A stretch of 64,000 nt of DNA from an uncultured Bacteroidales bacterium. GTDB taxonomy: Bacteria; Bacteroidota; Bacteroidia; Bacteroidales; Muribaculaceae. Where the stretch lies: NCBI GenBank assembly GCA_900542185.1, contig UQMZ01000003.1:54641-118640 (forward strand). Direction: 5' to 3'. Below are positions 17,948 through 26,062 of the stretch, one piece after another. The notes beneath the pieces were generated by a model that made no database searches, was not told the origin of the DNA, and was given only the letters and a program-made list of their open reading frames with translations. How positions within the stretch are numbered: position 1 is the first letter of the stretch; each line of letters begins with the position of its first letter. The position numbers were made by a program, and so were the translations under genes.

Positions 17948-18379
17948 TCAGACGTTCTGCGTGGGATCATAGTCGCGGCGCACCACAAACTTTGTGAGTA
18001 CGGGCAGCTTCTGTGCTGCCAGGCGCAGTGCCTCCTTGGCTACGTCGTAGGGTACACCCTCCACCTCGATCAGGATACGACCGGGAGTAACAGGCGCTAC
18101 GAATCCCTCGGGGTTACCTTTACCTTTACCCATTCGCACCTCGGCAGGCTTCTTGGTGATAGGCTTGTCCGGGAAGATGCGGATCCAGATCTGGCCCTGA
18201 CGCTGCATGTAACGGGTCACTGCCACACGGGCAGCCTCGATCTGACGGCCGGTAATCCATTTCGAATCCAGAGTCTTGATACCGAACGAGCCGAAAGCCA
18301 GCTGGTTGCCGCGCTGGGCCTCGCCCTTCATCCGTCCCTTTTGCGAGCGACGGTACCTTGTTTTCTTAGGCTGTAACAT
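17948..18379 (-). CDS. rplP: 50S ribosomal protein L16
   Basis: L16 (143 residues) shapes the A-site tRNA binding region. It begins MLQPKKTRYRRSQKGRMKGE and has the L16 signature around GKGKGNPEGFVAPVTPGRIL. It lies 14 bases after rpsC. Unlike in a typical S10 operon, the next gene, rpmC, is 234 bases away behind two hairpins. Confidence 0.97.
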   Translation of the reverse strand: MLQPKKTRYRRSQKGRMKGEAQRGNQLAFGSFGIKTLDSKWITGRQIEAARVAVTRYMQRQGQIWIRIFPDKPITKKPAEVRMGKGKGNPEGFVAPVTPGRILIEVEGVPYDVAKEALRLAAQKLPVLTKFVVRRDYDPTQNV

Positions 18380-18393
18380 TATCCAGGTTCTTT

Positions 18394-19131
18394 TTAGCGA
18401 TTGTTATTATTCTTCTTGTTGCGGAAACCGCCACGCTCTCTGCGCGGAGCCATGGGGCGTCCGGGCTCTTTCTGGCCGGCCACGTAGGTGGGGGTCAGCT
18501 CCTTCTTGCCATAGACCTCGCCGCGGCAAATCCACACCTTGATGCCGATGATACCCACCTTGGTGAGGGCCTCGACCATGGCATAGTCTATGTCGGCGCG
18601 GAGTGTGTGCAGAGGCGTACGGCCTTCCTTGAACATCTCGCTGCGGGCCATTTCGGCGCCGTTCAGACGTCCGCTGACCTGAACCTTGATACCCTCGGCG
18701 CCCATGCGCATTGTGCTGGCCACGGCCATCTTAACGGCACGACGGTAAGCCACCTTGTTCTCGATCTGACGAGCGATGTTGTTGGCCACGATCTCGGCGT
18801 CCAGCTCGGGACGCTTGATCTCGTAGATGTTGATCTGCACGTCCTTGTCGGTGAGCTTCTTCAGCTCCTCCTTCAGGATGTCCACGTCCTTGCCGCCCTT
18901 GCCTATGATCAGACCCGGACGCGACGTGGCGATCGTGATGGTGGCCATTTTCAGCGTGCGCTCGATGATGATGCGCGACACACTTGCTTTCTCCAGACGC
19001 TTGTGCAGGTACTTGCGGATCTTGGAGTCCTCCAGGAGGGTCTCGCCATATTTCTTACCGCCGTACCAGTTAGAGTCCCAACCGCGGATCACGCCCAGAC
19101 GGTTGCTGATCGGATTAACTTTCTGTCCCAT
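18394..19131 (-). CDS. rpsC: 30S ribosomal protein S3
   Basis: S3 (245 residues) guards the mRNA entry channel. It starts MGQKVNPISNRLGVIRGWDS. The type-2 KH domain contains RPGLIIGKGGKDVDILKEEL, and the C-terminal domain has VQVSGRLNGAEMARSE and GVKVWICRGE-like sequence (GIKVWICRGEVYGKKE). The C-terminal tail is short and basic. It follows rplV by five bases. Confidence 0.98.
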   Translation of the reverse strand: MGQKVNPISNRLGVIRGWDSNWYGGKKYGETLLEDSKIRKYLHKRLEKASVSRIIIERTLKMATITIATSRPGLIIGKGGKDVDILKEELKKLTDKDVQINIYEIKRPELDAEIVANNIARQIENKVAYRRAVKMAVASTMRMGAEGIKVQVSGRLNGAEMARSEMFKEGRTPLHTLRADIDYAMVEALTKVGIIGIKVWICRGEVYGKKELTPTYVAGQKEPGRPMAPRRERGGFRNKKNNNNR

Positions 19132-19136
19132 TTGCG

Positions 19137-19541
19137 TCAGTCTTTTTTGGAGTCAATTGTGTCTACGAACAATGTCACGTGATTGGAGCGCTTGCGGATG
19201 CGGTAGCCACGGCCCTGGGGTGCGGGGCGCATGCGCTTCAGCATCGGAGCGGCGTCGACGAACACTGTCTTTACATAGAGCTCGTTGGCCTCGGCCTTGC
19301 GCTCGTTCTTCTGTTCCCAGTTGGCGATGGCCGACCGGAGAAGCTTCTCGACCTTGCGCGAAGCCTCTTTGTTGGAAAATTTCAATATGCCGAGTGCCTT
19401 GAACGCCTCCTGGCCGCGGATCATGTCCACTACCAGACGCATCTTGCGGGGCGACGACGGTATGTTGCGAAGCTTCGCGCCATACGTGCTCTTGCGGGCT
19501 TCCTTCATCGCATCGGCTGCATTTCTTTTTCTTACACCCAT
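19137..19541 (-). CDS. rplV: 50S ribosomal protein L22
   Basis: L22 (134 residues) has a globular part and a beta-hairpin that lines the exit tunnel. NIPSSPRKMRLVVDMIRGQE and the loop APMLKRMRPAPQGRGYRIRK are typical, and macrolide-related positions lie in that loop. It lies between rpsS and rpsC. Confidence 0.97.
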   Translation of the reverse strand: MGVRKRNAADAMKEARKSTYGAKLRNIPSSPRKMRLVVDMIRGQEAFKALGILKFSNKEASRKVEKLLRSAIANWEQKNERKAEANELYVKTVFVDAAPMLKRMRPAPQGRGYRIRKRSNHVTLFVDTIDSKKD

Positions 19542-19575
19542 TGTATTCTGTTTTTTCTTTGGTTAGCGGGGACCG

Positions 19576-19845
19576 TTACTTCTTCTTGTTGCCGGCGTGG
19601 CCGCGGAACGTACGCGTCGGAGCGAACTCTCCGAGCTTATGGCCCACCATGTTCTCAGTCACATAGACCGGGATGAACTTATTGCCATTGTGCACGGCAA
19701 ATGTATGTCCCACGAAGTCAGGCGAGATCATCGAGGCACGGCTCCACGTCTTGATGACGTTCTTCTTGCCGCTTTCCTCCATGGCTGCGACCTTCTTCTC
19801 CAGCTTGACGCTGATAAACGGTCCTTTTTTAAGCGAACGACTCAT
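19576..19845 (-). CDS. rpsS: 30S ribosomal protein S19
   Basis: S19 (89 residues) pairs with S13 in the 30S head. It starts MSRSLKKGPFISVKLEKKVA and contains IKTWSRASMISPDFVGHTFA and GHKLGEFAPTRTFRGHAG, the full S19 signature. Normal position after rplB. Confidence 0.98.
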   Translation of the reverse strand: MSRSLKKGPFISVKLEKKVAAMEESGKKNVIKTWSRASMISPDFVGHTFAVHNGNKFIPVYVTENMVGHKLGEFAPTRTFRGHAGNKKK

Positions 19846-19863
19846 GATTGCTTCTTTATCAAA

Positions 19864-20691
19864 TTACTTCTTTCTTCTTTCAATTATATACTTCGAGCTG
19901 TGCTTCTTGGGCGAGCGTGTCTTGAGACCCTTGGCATAGAGGCCCGTACGCGAACGGGGATGACCACCGCTCTGACGGCCCTCGCCACCACCCATGGGGT
20001 GATCGACAGGGTTCATTACCACACCACGGTTGTGGGGACGGCGGCCCAGCCAGCGGCTGCGGCCTGCCTTGCCGCTCTTCTCGAGGTTATGGTCGGAATT
20101 GCCCACTACGCCGATGGTGGCACGGCATGCCAGCAGGATGCGGCGGGTTTCTCCCGAAGGTAATTTGATGATCGCATAGTTGCCCTCGCGCGAGGTCAGC
20201 TGTGCGAACGTTCCGGCGGAACGCGCCATTTCGGCGCCCTGGCCCGGACGAAGCTCAATACAATGGATCAGCGTACCGACGGGGATCTTCGACAGGGGCA
20301 GGCAGTTGCCTACCTCGGGCGCAGCGTCCTCGCCGCTGATTACGGTCTGACCTACCTCCAGCCCGTTGGGGGCGATCATGTAGGCCTTCTGACCATCCTG
20401 ATAGTACAGAAGGGCGATGCGGGCCGAACGGTTGGGATCGTATTCGATCGTCTTGACCGTTGCGGGTACTCCGTCGTTCTGTCTCTTGAAGTCGATGAGA
20501 CGCAATTTCCTCTTATGGCCGCCTCCGCGATAGCGGGTGCTCAGATGGCCCGACGAGTTGCGGCCGCCTGTGCTCCGCTTCCCGACCGTAAGAGTCTTCT
20601 CTGGTGTGGTAGCAGTGATTTGTCCTTTGAACACACCAATAACCTTGTGCCTTTGCCCAGGAGTAGTGGGCTTGAATTTTCTTACTGCCAT
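19864..20691 (-). CDS. rplB: 50S ribosomal protein L2
   Basis: L2 (275 residues) is needed for subunit association and peptidyl transfer. The N-terminal RNA-binding domain has the GGGHKRKLRLIDFKR segment. The C-terminal part carries GVVMNPVDHPMGGGEGRQSG, including the conserved histidine near the peptidyl-transferase centre, then the basic tail TRSPKKHSSKYIIERRKK. It lies three bases after rplW. Confidence 0.98.
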   Translation of the reverse strand: MAVRKFKPTTPGQRHKVIGVFKGQITATTPEKTLTVGKRSTGGRNSSGHLSTRYRGGGHKRKLRLIDFKRQNDGVPATVKTIEYDPNRSARIALLYYQDGQKAYMIAPNGLEVGQTVISGEDAAPEVGNCLPLSKIPVGTLIHCIELRPGQGAEMARSAGTFAQLTSREGNYAIIKLPSGETRRILLACRATIGVVGNSDHNLEKSGKAGRSRWLGRRPHNRGVVMNPVDHPMGGGEGRQSGGHPRSRTGLYAKGLKTRSPKKHSSKYIIERRKK

Positions 20692-20694
20692 TTT

Positions 20695-20985
20695 TTATAG
20701 ATTGCTGTAGTAGTCAATAGTCTGGCCCTCGGCCACTGTCACGTATGCCTTCTTGAAGGCGTCCTGACGGCCGCGGATGAGCCCTTTCTTCGTGTAGCGA
20801 GACTTACGCTTGCCCGCGTAGTTGCAGATGTTCACCTTCTCCACGCGCACATTGTACATCTTCTCTACAAGGTCCTTGATCTGGAACTTGTTGGCGTCGG
20901 GAGACACCTTGAACGTGTAGCAGTTCTGCTTCTCGCTGTATGCGGTGGCCTTTTCGGTCACCAGCGGTTTGATCTGTATATCCAT
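20695..20985 (-). CDS. rplW: 50S ribosomal protein L23
   Basis: L23 (96 residues) is at the tunnel exit and is the docking site of trigger factor and SRP. IKPLVTEKATAYSEKQNCYT and VEKVNICNYAGKRKSRYTKK match the family. It lies between rplD and rplB in the S10 operon. Confidence 0.97.
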   Translation of the reverse strand: MDIQIKPLVTEKATAYSEKQNCYTFKVSPDANKFQIKDLVEKMYNVRVEKVNICNYAGKRKSRYTKKGLIRGRQDAFKKAYVTVAEGQTIDYYSNL

Positions 20986-20996
20986 GTTGTGTCTCC

Positions 20997-21632
20997 TTAT
21001 TTAAAGTCGTTGATGATGGCGACGCTGTCCTCTGTTACCAGCATGGCGTCGTTGTTGAGAACACTGTAGGCATTCAGGTCCTGTGCGCGCATCAGCAGCG
21101 CGTTGGGAACGTTGCGTACCGACAGATATACATTCTCGTTGTTCTCGGGGAACACCAACAGCACTTTCTTGTCCTCGAGCTTGAAGCTCTTGGCCAGCGC
21201 CATATAGTTCTTGGTCTTGGGTGCGTCGAACTGGAAGTTCTCCACCACGATGATCTTGTTGTCGTTGGCACGGCTTGTCAATGCGATGCGGCGTGCGAGT
21301 GCCTTCATCTTCTTGTTGAGCTTGGTGCGGTAGTCGCGGGGACGGGGACCGAACACGCGGCCGCCATGGTACAGCACGGGGCTGTTCAGGTCGCCGCGAC
21401 GTGCGCCGCCGCCACCCTTCTGACGTCCTATCTTGCGTGTGGAGTACGATACCTCGCTGCGCTCCTTGCTCTTGTGGGTGCCCTGACGCTGGTTCCCTAA
21501 GTACTGCTTGATGTCGAGATAAAGGGTATGCTCGGCATTACCCTCGCTAAGGTCGCGGCCGAATACCTCGTCATTGAGGGTGACCTTGCGGCCTGTGTCC
21601 TCACCTTTGATATTGTAAACTGCTAATTCCAT
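20997..21632 (-). CDS. rplD: 50S ribosomal protein L4
   Basis: L4 (211 residues) reaches the exit tunnel and in E. coli also represses the S10 operon. It includes RSEVSYSTRKIGRQKGGGGA, then DLNSPVLYHGGRVFGPRPRD (tunnel loop) and a C-terminal alpha/beta fold. Its start shares one base with the rplC stop (TAATG at 21632), suggesting coupled translation. Confidence 0.97.
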   Translation of the reverse strand: MELAVYNIKGEDTGRKVTLNDEVFGRDLSEGNAEHTLYLDIKQYLGNQRQGTHKSKERSEVSYSTRKIGRQKGGGGARRGDLNSPVLYHGGRVFGPRPRDYRTKLNKKMKALARRIALTSRANDNKIIVVENFQFDAPKTKNYMALAKSFKLEDKKVLLVFPENNENVYLSVRNVPNALLMRAQDLNAYSVLNNDAMLVTEDSVAIINDFK

Positions 21633-22249
21633 TATTTCTCAACTGTGACGATTGAACCTTTGGGACCAGGGACGGAACCCTTGATCATTAACAAATTGTG
21701 CTCCGGGATAACCTTGATCACCTGGAGATTCTGCACGGTGACGCGCTCGTTGCCCATCTGACCTGCCATGCGCAGTCCCTTGAATACCTTCGCGGGATAC
21801 GAGCAGGCGCCGATGGAACCCGGTGCGCGGAGACGGTTGTGCTGGCCGTGTGTGCTCTGGCCTACGCCGCCGAATCCGTGACGCTTTACCACACCCTGGA
21901 AGCCTTTACCCTTCGAGGTGCCTACTACGTCTACGAAACCACCCTCCTGGAACATCTCCACTGTCAGTGTCTCGCCCAGTGCGGGGACGGTCTCAAACGA
22001 CTTGAACTCGGCCAAGTGGCGCTGCGGTGCTACGCCTGCGGCTTTGAAGTGTCCGGCCATGGGCTTTGTCACGTGCTTCTCCTTGGCTTCCTGGAAGCCG
22101 ATCTGCACTGCCTCGTAACCGTCTTTCTCCAGAGTCTTGATCTGCGTAACCACGCAAGGACCAACTTCGATAACAGTGCACGGCACATTCTTGCCGTCGG
22201 CACTGAAAACGGATGTCATTCCGATTTTCTTTCCTAATAATCCTGGCAT
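21632..22249 (-). CDS. rplC: 50S ribosomal protein L3
   Basis: L3 (205 residues) is an early-assembly protein close to the peptidyl-transferase centre. MPGLLGKKIGMTSVFSADGK, KGKGFQGVVKRHGFGG and RAPGSIGACSYPAKVFKGLR are family features. It starts 59 bases after rpsJ. Confidence 0.97.
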   Translation of the reverse strand: MPGLLGKKIGMTSVFSADGKNVPCTVIEVGPCVVTQIKTLEKDGYEAVQIGFQEAKEKHVTKPMAGHFKAAGVAPQRHLAEFKSFETVPALGETLTVEMFQEGGFVDVVGTSKGKGFQGVVKRHGFGGVGQSTHGQHNRLRAPGSIGACSYPAKVFKGLRMAGQMGNERVTVQNLQVIKVIPEHNLLMIKGSVPGPKGSIVTVEK

Positions 22250-22308
22250 TTCTTTACGTGTTGTATTTACGGTTGTTTATTCTTGTTTCAGCTTTGTTCA
22301 CTCCGGCA

Positions 22309-22614
22309 TCACACCTTGATGCTTACGTCCACGCCGCTGGGGAGTTCGAGTTTCATCAGGGCGTCCACAGTCTTGGCCGTGCTGCTATAGATGTCGATGA
22401 GACGCTGATAGCTCGACAGCTGGAACTGCTCGCGCGCCTTCTTGTTGACGAACGTCGAACGGTTCACGGTGAAGATGCGCTTGTGAGTGGGCAACGGAAT
22501 CGGACCGCTTACCACTGCGCCGGTGCTCTTGACCGTCTTTACGATCTTCTCGGCCGACTTGTCGACCAAGCTGTGATCGTAAGATTTGAGTTTGATTCTG
22601 ATTTTCTGGCTCAT
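22309..22614 (-). CDS. rpsJ: 30S ribosomal protein S10
   Basis: S10 (101 residues) is in the 30S head and also joins NusB in antitermination. IRIKLKSYDHSLVDKSAEKI and GPIPLPTHKRIFTVNRSTFV are diagnostic. It lies 27 bases after fusA, so the str and S10 operons are joined here, as expected for Bacteroidetes. Confidence 0.98.
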   Translation of the reverse strand: MSQKIRIKLKSYDHSLVDKSAEKIVKTVKSTGAVVSGPIPLPTHKRIFTVNRSTFVNKKAREQFQLSSYQRLIDIYSSTAKTVDALMKLELPSGVDVSIKV

Positions 22615-22641
22615 ATTTCTGTTATGACTATTATTTGCGAA

Positions 22642-24762
22642 TTACTTGAGCAGGTCTACGCGGCCGTTGCACTCTGTCAGTACCGAGCGTGCGATGGACG
22701 GGCTTACCTCGCTGTAGTGGCTGAAGGTCATGGTGCTGGTGGCACGGCCCGAAGTGATGGTACGCAGGGCGGTCACATAACCGAACATCTCGGCCAGAGG
22801 TGCGGTTGCCTTGACGATGCGGGCACCGCTGCGGCTGGTCTCCATGCCCTCTACCTGACCGCGACGCTTGTTGAGGTCGCCGATCACGTCACCCATCGAC
22901 TCCTCGGGGGTAACTACCTCGATCTTCATGATAGGCTCCATCAGGACGGGGCCTGCCTTCTCCGATCCGTGCTTGAACGCCTGGATGGCGGCGAGCTCGA
23001 AGCTCAGCTGGTCGGAGTCCACGGGGTGGAAGCTACCGTCAAGCAGAGTCACCTTCAGCTTCTCTACGGGATAGCCGGCCAGTACGCCGTTCTTCATTGC
23101 GGTCTGGAAGCCCTTCTGTACCGAAGGAATGTACTCCTTGGGCACGTTACCGCCCTTGACCTCGTCGATGAACTGCAGGCTGCCCTCGAAGTCATCGTCT
23201 GCGGGCTCGATGCGCACGATGATGTCGGCGAACTTACCGCGACCACCGGTCTGCTTCTTGAATACCTCGCGAAGCTCGGCGGGACGCGTGATGGCCTCCT
23301 TGTATGTAACCTGCGGACGGCCCTGGTTGCACTCTACCTTGAACTCGCGGCGCAGACGGTCGATGATGATGTCCAGGTGAAGCTCGCCCATACCGCTGAT
23401 CACGGTCTGGCCTGTCTCCTCGTTGGTCTCCACGCGGAAGGTGGGGTCCTCCTCGGCCAGCTTCTGCAGACCGACACCTAACTTGTCCAGGTCCTTCTGT
23501 GTCTTGGGCTCTACGGCGATACCGATCACGGGATCGGGGAACTCCATTGCCTCGAGCACGATGGGATGGTTCTCGTCACACAGCGTGTCGCCGGTGCGGA
23601 TATCCTTGAAGCCTACGCCTGCGCCTATGTCGCCGCAGCCGATCTTCTCCATCGGGTTCTGCTTGTTGGAGTGCATCTGGAACAGACGCGACACGCGCTC
23701 CTTCTTGCCCGAACGGGTGTTGAGCACGTACGATCCTGCCTCGACCTGGCCCGAATATACGCGGAAGAATGTCAGACGGCCCACATACGGGTCGGTGGCA
23801 ATCTTGAACGCCAGGGCGCACATGGGTGCCTCGGGGCTGGGCTCGCGGGTCTCGACCTCGTCGCTGCCCACTGCGGTGCCTTCGATGGCGCCTGCGTCCT
23901 CGGGGCTGGGCAGGTAAGCGCAGACAGCGTCAAGCAGGGTCTGCACGCCCTTGTTCTTGAACGACGATCCGCAGGTCATGGGCTGGATGGCCATGGCCAG
24001 GGTGCCCTTGCGGATGGCTGCCTTAACCTCGTCCATGGTGATGGTGGAGGGATCATCGAAGTATTTCTCCATCAGGGTGTCGTCGCACTCTGCCAGAGCC
24101 TCGAGCAGCTTGTCGCGGTATTCGTCGGCCTCGGCCTTGAGCGACTCGGGAATCTCCTCCTCGGAGTATTCGGCGCCCATGCTCTCGTCGTGCCACAGGA
24201 TGGCCTTCATCTTCACCAGGTCCACGACGCCCTTGAATGTCTCCTCGGCGCCGATAGGAATCTGGATAGCCACGGGGTTGGCGCCCAGAAGCTCGCGCAT
24301 CTGACGCATCACCTCGAAGAAGTTGGCGCCCGAACGGTCCATCTTGTTGACGTAACCGATACGGGGCACGTTGTATTTCTCAGCCTGGCGCCATACGGTC
24401 TCGGACTGGGGCTCTACGCCGCCGACGGCGCAGAACGTAGCCACGGCACCGTCCAGGACGCGCAGCGAACGCTCCACCTCGACGGTAAAGTCGACGTGTC
24501 CCGGAGTGTCGATCAGGTTGATCTTGTATTTGTCGCCATTGTATTTCCAGAATGCGGTGGTGGCAGCCGATGTGATCGTGATGCCTCGCTCCTGCTCCTG
24601 CTCCATCCAGTCCATTGTTGCGGCGCCGTCGTGTACCTCGCCGATCTTGTGGGTAAGACCGGTGTAGAACAGGATACGCTCGGACGTGGTGGTCTTGCCG
24701 GCATCGATATGAGCCATGATGCCGATGTTACGTGTATACTGAAGCTCGTCGTGTTTAGCCAT
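22642..24762 (-). CDS. fusA: Elongation factor G
   Basis: EF-G (706 residues) is the GTPase that drives translocation and, with RRF, ribosome recycling. G-domain motifs: AHIDAGKTTTSERILFYTG (P-loop), DTPGHVDF and NKMDRSGA. Domain II, III, IV (GGRGKFADIIVRIEP, then EYIPSVQKGFQTAMKNG) and V follow in order. The conserved His of domain IV is replaced by the normal family context. It lies between rpsG and rpsJ. No second EF-G gene is seen in the window. Confidence 0.97.
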   Translation of the reverse strand: MAKHDELQYTRNIGIMAHIDAGKTTTSERILFYTGLTHKIGEVHDGAATMDWMEQEQERGITITSAATTAFWKYNGDKYKINLIDTPGHVDFTVEVERSLRVLDGAVATFCAVGGVEPQSETVWRQAEKYNVPRIGYVNKMDRSGANFFEVMRQMRELLGANPVAIQIPIGAEETFKGVVDLVKMKAILWHDESMGAEYSEEEIPESLKAEADEYRDKLLEALAECDDTLMEKYFDDPSTITMDEVKAAIRKGTLAMAIQPMTCGSSFKNKGVQTLLDAVCAYLPSPEDAGAIEGTAVGSDEVETREPSPEAPMCALAFKIATDPYVGRLTFFRVYSGQVEAGSYVLNTRSGKKERVSRLFQMHSNKQNPMEKIGCGDIGAGVGFKDIRTGDTLCDENHPIVLEAMEFPDPVIGIAVEPKTQKDLDKLGVGLQKLAEEDPTFRVETNEETGQTVISGMGELHLDIIIDRLRREFKVECNQGRPQVTYKEAITRPAELREVFKKQTGGRGKFADIIVRIEPADDDFEGSLQFIDEVKGGNVPKEYIPSVQKGFQTAMKNGVLAGYPVEKLKVTLLDGSFHPVDSDQLSFELAAIQAFKHGSEKAGPVLMEPIMKIEVVTPEESMGDVIGDLNKRRGQVEGMETSRSGARIVKATAPLAEMFGYVTALRTITSGRATSTMTFSHYSEVSPSIARSVLTECNGRVDLLK

Positions 24763-24777
24763 CTTGAATCTCTGAAT

Positions 24778-25254
24778 TTAGAATCTGAAATGAGCGAACG
24801 CGCGGTTGGCCTCGGCCATGCGGTGCATGTCTTCCTTACGCTTGAAGGCGCCACCCTGGTCGTTGAATGCGTCAACGATCTCGGCTGCCAGCTTGTCGGC
24901 CATTGTCTTGCCGCCGCGTTTGCGTGCGAAAATGATGAGATTCTTCATGGATATCGATTCCTTGCGGTCGCCGCGGATTTCCGTCGGCACCTGGAATGTC
25001 GCGCCACCGATACGGCGGCTCTTTACCTCCACCTGAGGAGTGACGTTCTCCAGAGCCTTCTTCCAGATCTCCAGCGCGCTCTTCTCCTCGTTCGGCATCT
25101 TGGCCTTCACGGTCTCCAATGCGGTGTAGAATATTGTATATGCCGTGTTCTTCTTCCCGTCGTACATCAGATGGTTCACGAACTTGGTTACCTTTACGTC
25201 GTGAAATACGGGATCGGGCAATATCACCCTTTTCTTGGGCTTAGCTTTTCTCAT
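24778..25254 (-). CDS. rpsG: 30S ribosomal protein S7
   Basis: S7 (158 residues) organises the 3' domain of 16S rRNA near the E site and is the str-operon repressor in E. coli. I take ATG 25254 (MRKAKPKKRVILPDPVFHDV); a longer in-frame version starting 21 codons earlier has no family similarity. VTPQVEVKSRRIGGATFQVP is diagnostic. The 135-base gap before it holds a hairpin. Confidence 0.97.
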   Translation of the reverse strand: MRKAKPKKRVILPDPVFHDVKVTKFVNHLMYDGKKNTAYTIFYTALETVKAKMPNEEKSALEIWKKALENVTPQVEVKSRRIGGATFQVPTEIRGDRKESISMKNLIIFARKRGGKTMADKLAAEIVDAFNDQGGAFKRKEDMHRMAEANRAFAHFRF

Positions 25255-25389
25255 TGTTGTTTGTTTAATGTTTTGATTTTGGCTGCTTTTACAATCTTCA
25301 ACTCCGTGCCTCTGCACGGGGTTTACTCAACCATAGCATGTCCGAAAAATCAAAACTGGTTATACCTTTTTTGATTCTTGGCCAAATGT
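25255..25389 (-). promoter_or_regulatory. rpsL-rpsG intercistronic region with hairpin
   Basis: A 135-base gap carries the hairpin CCGTGC/GCACGG (25319-25314 with 25309-25304, 4-base loop) about 50 bases before the rpsG start. In E. coli the S7 repressor site is at the same place between rpsL and rpsG; here any such role is inferred from position. Confidence 0.35.
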
Positions 25390-25773
25390 TTATTTCTTGG
25401 CTGCCTTCGGACGTTTTGCGCCATATTTGCTGCGACGCTGGGTGCGTCCCTGCACTCCGGCTGTATCCAGTGTGCCGCGTACGATGTGATAACGAACACC
25501 GGGAAGATCCTTTACACGTCCGCCGCGCACCATCACGATGGAGTGCTCCTGCAGGTTGTGACCCTCTCCGGGGATGTAGGAGTTAACCTCCTTGCCGTTA
25601 GTCAGACGGACACGTGCTACTTTTCGCATTGCCGAGTTAGGCTTCTTGGGCGTCGTGGTGTACACACGCACGCAAACGCCTCGACGCTGCGGGCAGGAAT
25701 CCAGCGCAGGAGACTTGCTCTTGTCCTTCATCACCGTACGACCCTTGCGTACTAATTGCTGAATTGTTGGCAT
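25390..25773 (-). CDS. rpsL: 30S ribosomal protein S12
   Basis: S12 (127 residues) controls decoding accuracy at the A site. MPTIQQLVRKGRTVMKDKSK starts it, and TTPKKPNSAMRK and GGRVKDLPGVRYH are present. Both lysines whose change gives streptomycin resistance in E. coli (positions 43 and 88 there) are wild type. It is the first gene of the cluster; rpoC, which often precedes it in related genomes, is not here. Confidence 0.98.
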   Translation of the reverse strand: MPTIQQLVRKGRTVMKDKSKSPALDSCPQRRGVCVRVYTTTPKKPNSAMRKVARVRLTNGKEVNSYIPGEGHNLQEHSIVMVRGGRVKDLPGVRYHIVRGTLDTAGVQGRTQRRSKYGAKRPKAAKK

Positions 25774-26062
25774 TCTGTTGCTTTTTTATTTTTTTGTTTA
25801 TTCTGTTTTATCCATAATTCATTTCCACGGCAGACACACCATAAACGCCCGCCAACCGACTGAGTACCAATCGATTAGTTAGACGCATCAGGCGTTTTGC
25901 CCCGAAAAACTTTGCAAAGTTACTAAAAATTAGCTTCTTATGCAAGTGCTTTGTTCGTTTTTCAACACTTTTTATGTTCCGTTCCCGTTCATTCAGAATT
26001 CAGGATTCCAAATTCACTAAAATCCCATTACCCATTATCAATTGCGCATCGGGTATCGGGCA
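25774..26062. other. 289-base region between rpsL and the GlmU-like gene
   Basis: It holds the cluster promoter and a ~130-base leader in front of rpsL. The rest, 25950-26062, shows nothing recognisable apart from A+T-rich sequence after the GlmU-like stop. Confidence 0.6.
25913..25946 (-). promoter_or_regulatory. Main promoter of the rpsL-rplQ cluster
   Basis: The minus strand has TAACTTTGCA at 25922-25913 with CTTG 20 bases upstream (25946-25943). It fits the Bacteroidetes consensus and is the only good match upstream of rpsL. The leader would be about 130 bases. Confidence 0.6.
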
